From Erythrobacter sp. BLCC-B19 (lineage in GTDB: Bacteria > Pseudomonadota > Alphaproteobacteria > Sphingomonadales > Sphingomonadaceae): a DNA stretch of 64,000 nt. This document shows, in pieces, positions 62,697-64,000 of the stretch. The stretch is from NCBI RefSeq assembly GCF_028621955.1, contig NZ_CP117516.1:3060001-3124000 (forward strand), read 5' to 3'. The position numbers and the translations under genes are program-made. Each line of letters begins with the position of its first letter. Position 1 is the first letter of the stretch. The notes below the pieces were generated by a model that did not search any database, was not told the DNA's origin, and worked only from the letters and a program-made list of their open reading frames with translations.

Positions 62697-64000
62697 TCAG
62701 TCGTCGACGACCGGCCCGGGGAACTCGCCCATATCCGGCCCTTCGTCCTGATCCCGTCCGGTCTGCAGGTTCGAGAAATGCATCCCGTAGAAGAAGTAGA
62801 TCACCATCCCGAACGCCAGATAGCCGAGGAACAGCAGCAGCACGTGACCCGGCACCGTGGTGATCAGGTAGCCGCAGGACGCAATCCCGAGGATCGGCAA
62901 CACCGGGTAGAACGGCACCTTGAACCCGCGCGGCAGATCGGGCGCAGCGCGGCGCAGGTAGATCACCGAGAGACACACGATGGCGAACGCCGCCAGCGTG
63001 CCCACCGAGGTCGCATCGCCCAGCAGGTTGATGTCGAGGAAGCCCGCCGCCAGCGCCGTGATCAGGCCGACCAGCAGGGTGTTGATCCACGGGGTCTGAT
63101 ACTTCGGGTGCACCTTCGAGAAGACGTGCGGCAGCAAACCGTCGCGCGCCATGGTGTAGAAGATGCGGGTCTGGCCATACATCAGCACCAGCACCACCGA
63201 GGTAAGGCCGATGATCGCGCCGATCTTGATGATCTTGGCGAGCCAGCCCCACTGCGGGCCGAAGGCATCGACCACCACCGCCACCGGATCGGGGACGTTC
63301 AAGGTGTTGTAAGGCACCAGCAGCGTCATGATGGCCGCAACCAGCATATAGATCACGGTGCAGACGACCAGCGAACCGATGATGCCGAAGGGCATATCCT
63401 TGGCCGGGTCCTTGGCTTCCTGTCCTGCGGTCGAGACCGCCTCGAAGCCAATATAGGCGAAGAACACGATCGAGGCGGCGCGCATGATCCCGTCGACCCC
63501 GAACTCGCCGTCACCGGTGTTTTCGGGAATGAAAGGTGTCCAGTTGGTCGCGATCAGTTCCGGCAGGTTGCCCAGCACGATCAGCCCGCCGACCACGATG
63601 AAGGCAGCCAGCACGCTGACCTTGATCGCGACGATGATGTTGTTGACCTTGGCGCTTTCCGACACGCCCAAAATCAGCAGCAGCGACAGGGCAATGCAGA
63701 TTGCAAAGGCGGGCAGGTTGAAGATCGTGGTGACCGTCTGGCCATCGACCAGCACCGGCACCCCGTCACGCATCAGCGTGTAGCCTGTGGGGCCGGTCAG
63801 TTGCGGGGGAATGACGACGCCAAAGTCCGCCAACAGGCTGACGACATAACCGCCCCAGCCCACCGCGACCACCGCGGCGGCGATCCCGTATTCGAGCAGC
63901 AGCAGCACGCCCATCGTCCAGGCGACGAATTCGCCCAACGTGGTGTAGCCATAGGTGTAGGCCGAGCCCGACACCGGCAGGGTCGAGGAAAGCTCGGCAT
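62697..64000 (-). CDS. Amino-acid permease (APC family), 5'-truncated by the window
   Basis: At least 434 residues are visible; the frame continues to the right edge with AELSSTLPVSGSAYTYG, so the start lies outside. Polytopic APC/CAT-type transporter: SAYTYGYTTLGEFVAWTMG, VFFAYIGFEAVSTAGQEAKD and IYLRRAAPDLPRGFKVPFYP are typical of cationic or neutral amino-acid permeases (YfnA-like). Substrate not deducible. The stop is followed by a terminator hairpin. Confidence 0.9.
   Translation of the reverse strand, partial: AELSSTLPVSGSAYTYGYTTLGEFVAWTMGVLLLLEYGIAAAVVAVGWGGYVVSLLADFGVVIPPQLTGPTGYTLMRDGVPVLVDGQTVTTIFNLPAFAICIALSLLLILGVSESAKVNNIIVAIKVSVLAAFIVVGGLIVLGNLPELIATNWTPFIPENTGDGEFGVDGIMRAASIVFFAYIGFEAVSTAGQEAKDPAKDMPFGIIGSLVVCTVIYMLVAAIMTLLVPYNTLNVPDPVAVVVDAFGPQWGWLAKIIKIGAIIGLTSVVLVLMYGQTRIFYTMARDGLLPHVFSKVHPKYQTPWINTLLVGLITALAAGFLDINLLGDATSVGTLAAFAIVCLSVIYLRRAAPDLPRGFKVPFYPVLPILGIASCGYLITTVPGHVLLLFLGYLAFGMVIYFFYGMHFSNLQTGRDQDEGPDMGEFPGPVVDD

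Overview
This is a GC-rich, gene-dense stretch of core chromosome. The nuo operon of alphaproteobacterial type, dnaE2/imuAB mutagenesis genes under GTTC-N7-GTTC LexA boxes, the phoR-pstCAB-phoU-phoB order, an RNase E with a C-terminal GWW motif and many coniferyl-aldehyde-dehydrogenase/nitronate-monooxygenase type enzymes all point to an alphaproteobacterium of the Sphingomonadales, most likely an Erythrobacteraceae member. This is inferred from gene content and style; there is no rRNA in the window. No prophage, IS element, integron or CRISPR array was seen.

Layout. (1) 1-3730: tail of an unidentified gene, then on the minus strand a DUF1467 protein, RNase J, CoaX and BirA, which form the distal end of a long minus-strand operon. 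(2) 3727-20273: complete NADH:quinone oxidoreductase operon, transcribed right to left as nuoA-B-C-D-[NTF2-like]-[secreted protein]-E-[47 aa membrane]-[58 aa membrane]-F-G-H-[158 aa]-I-J-K-L-M-N-birA-coaX-rnj. Nearly every junction is a 1-4 nt stop/start overlap, so the five non-nuo genes are translationally coupled to complex I. (3) 20406-34282: metabolic and housekeeping genes (secreted beta-propeller, aldehyde dehydrogenase, thiolase, SH3 protein, 2-hydroxyacid dehydrogenase, hydrolase, flavin oxidoreductase with a Cys cluster, lipoprotein methyltransferase, RF2, secreted peroxiredoxin, class A PBP, amidase). (4) 34283-46142: long leader plus RNase E, Sel1 protein, methyltransferase, small membrane and lipoproteins, amidohydrolase, nitronate monooxygenase, an AHH-nuclease-like/unknown gene pair, flavodoxin-like protein and RecJ.

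(5) 46188-46359: tRNA-Glu with its own promoter and terminator. (6) 46471-52868: phosphate regulon phoR-pstC-pstA-pstB-phoU-phoB, with Pho boxes before pstC and before phoB and a perfect parS-type 16-mer between phoU and phoB. (7) 52870-62634: an extensin-like protein and a DNA-damage cluster made of two LexA-controlled units, radical SAM protein-UdgX-DnaE2 and ImuA-ImuB, with a PilZ gene between them. The two units share an extended promoter, and dnaE2 carries an in-frame palindromic repeat. (8) 62697-64000: an amino-acid permease running off the right edge.

The observations I consider most worth following are the extra proteins built into the complex I operon, the shared SOS promoter module, the in-frame repeat in dnaE2, the parS-like site inside the pho locus and the apparent ATT start at 43650.
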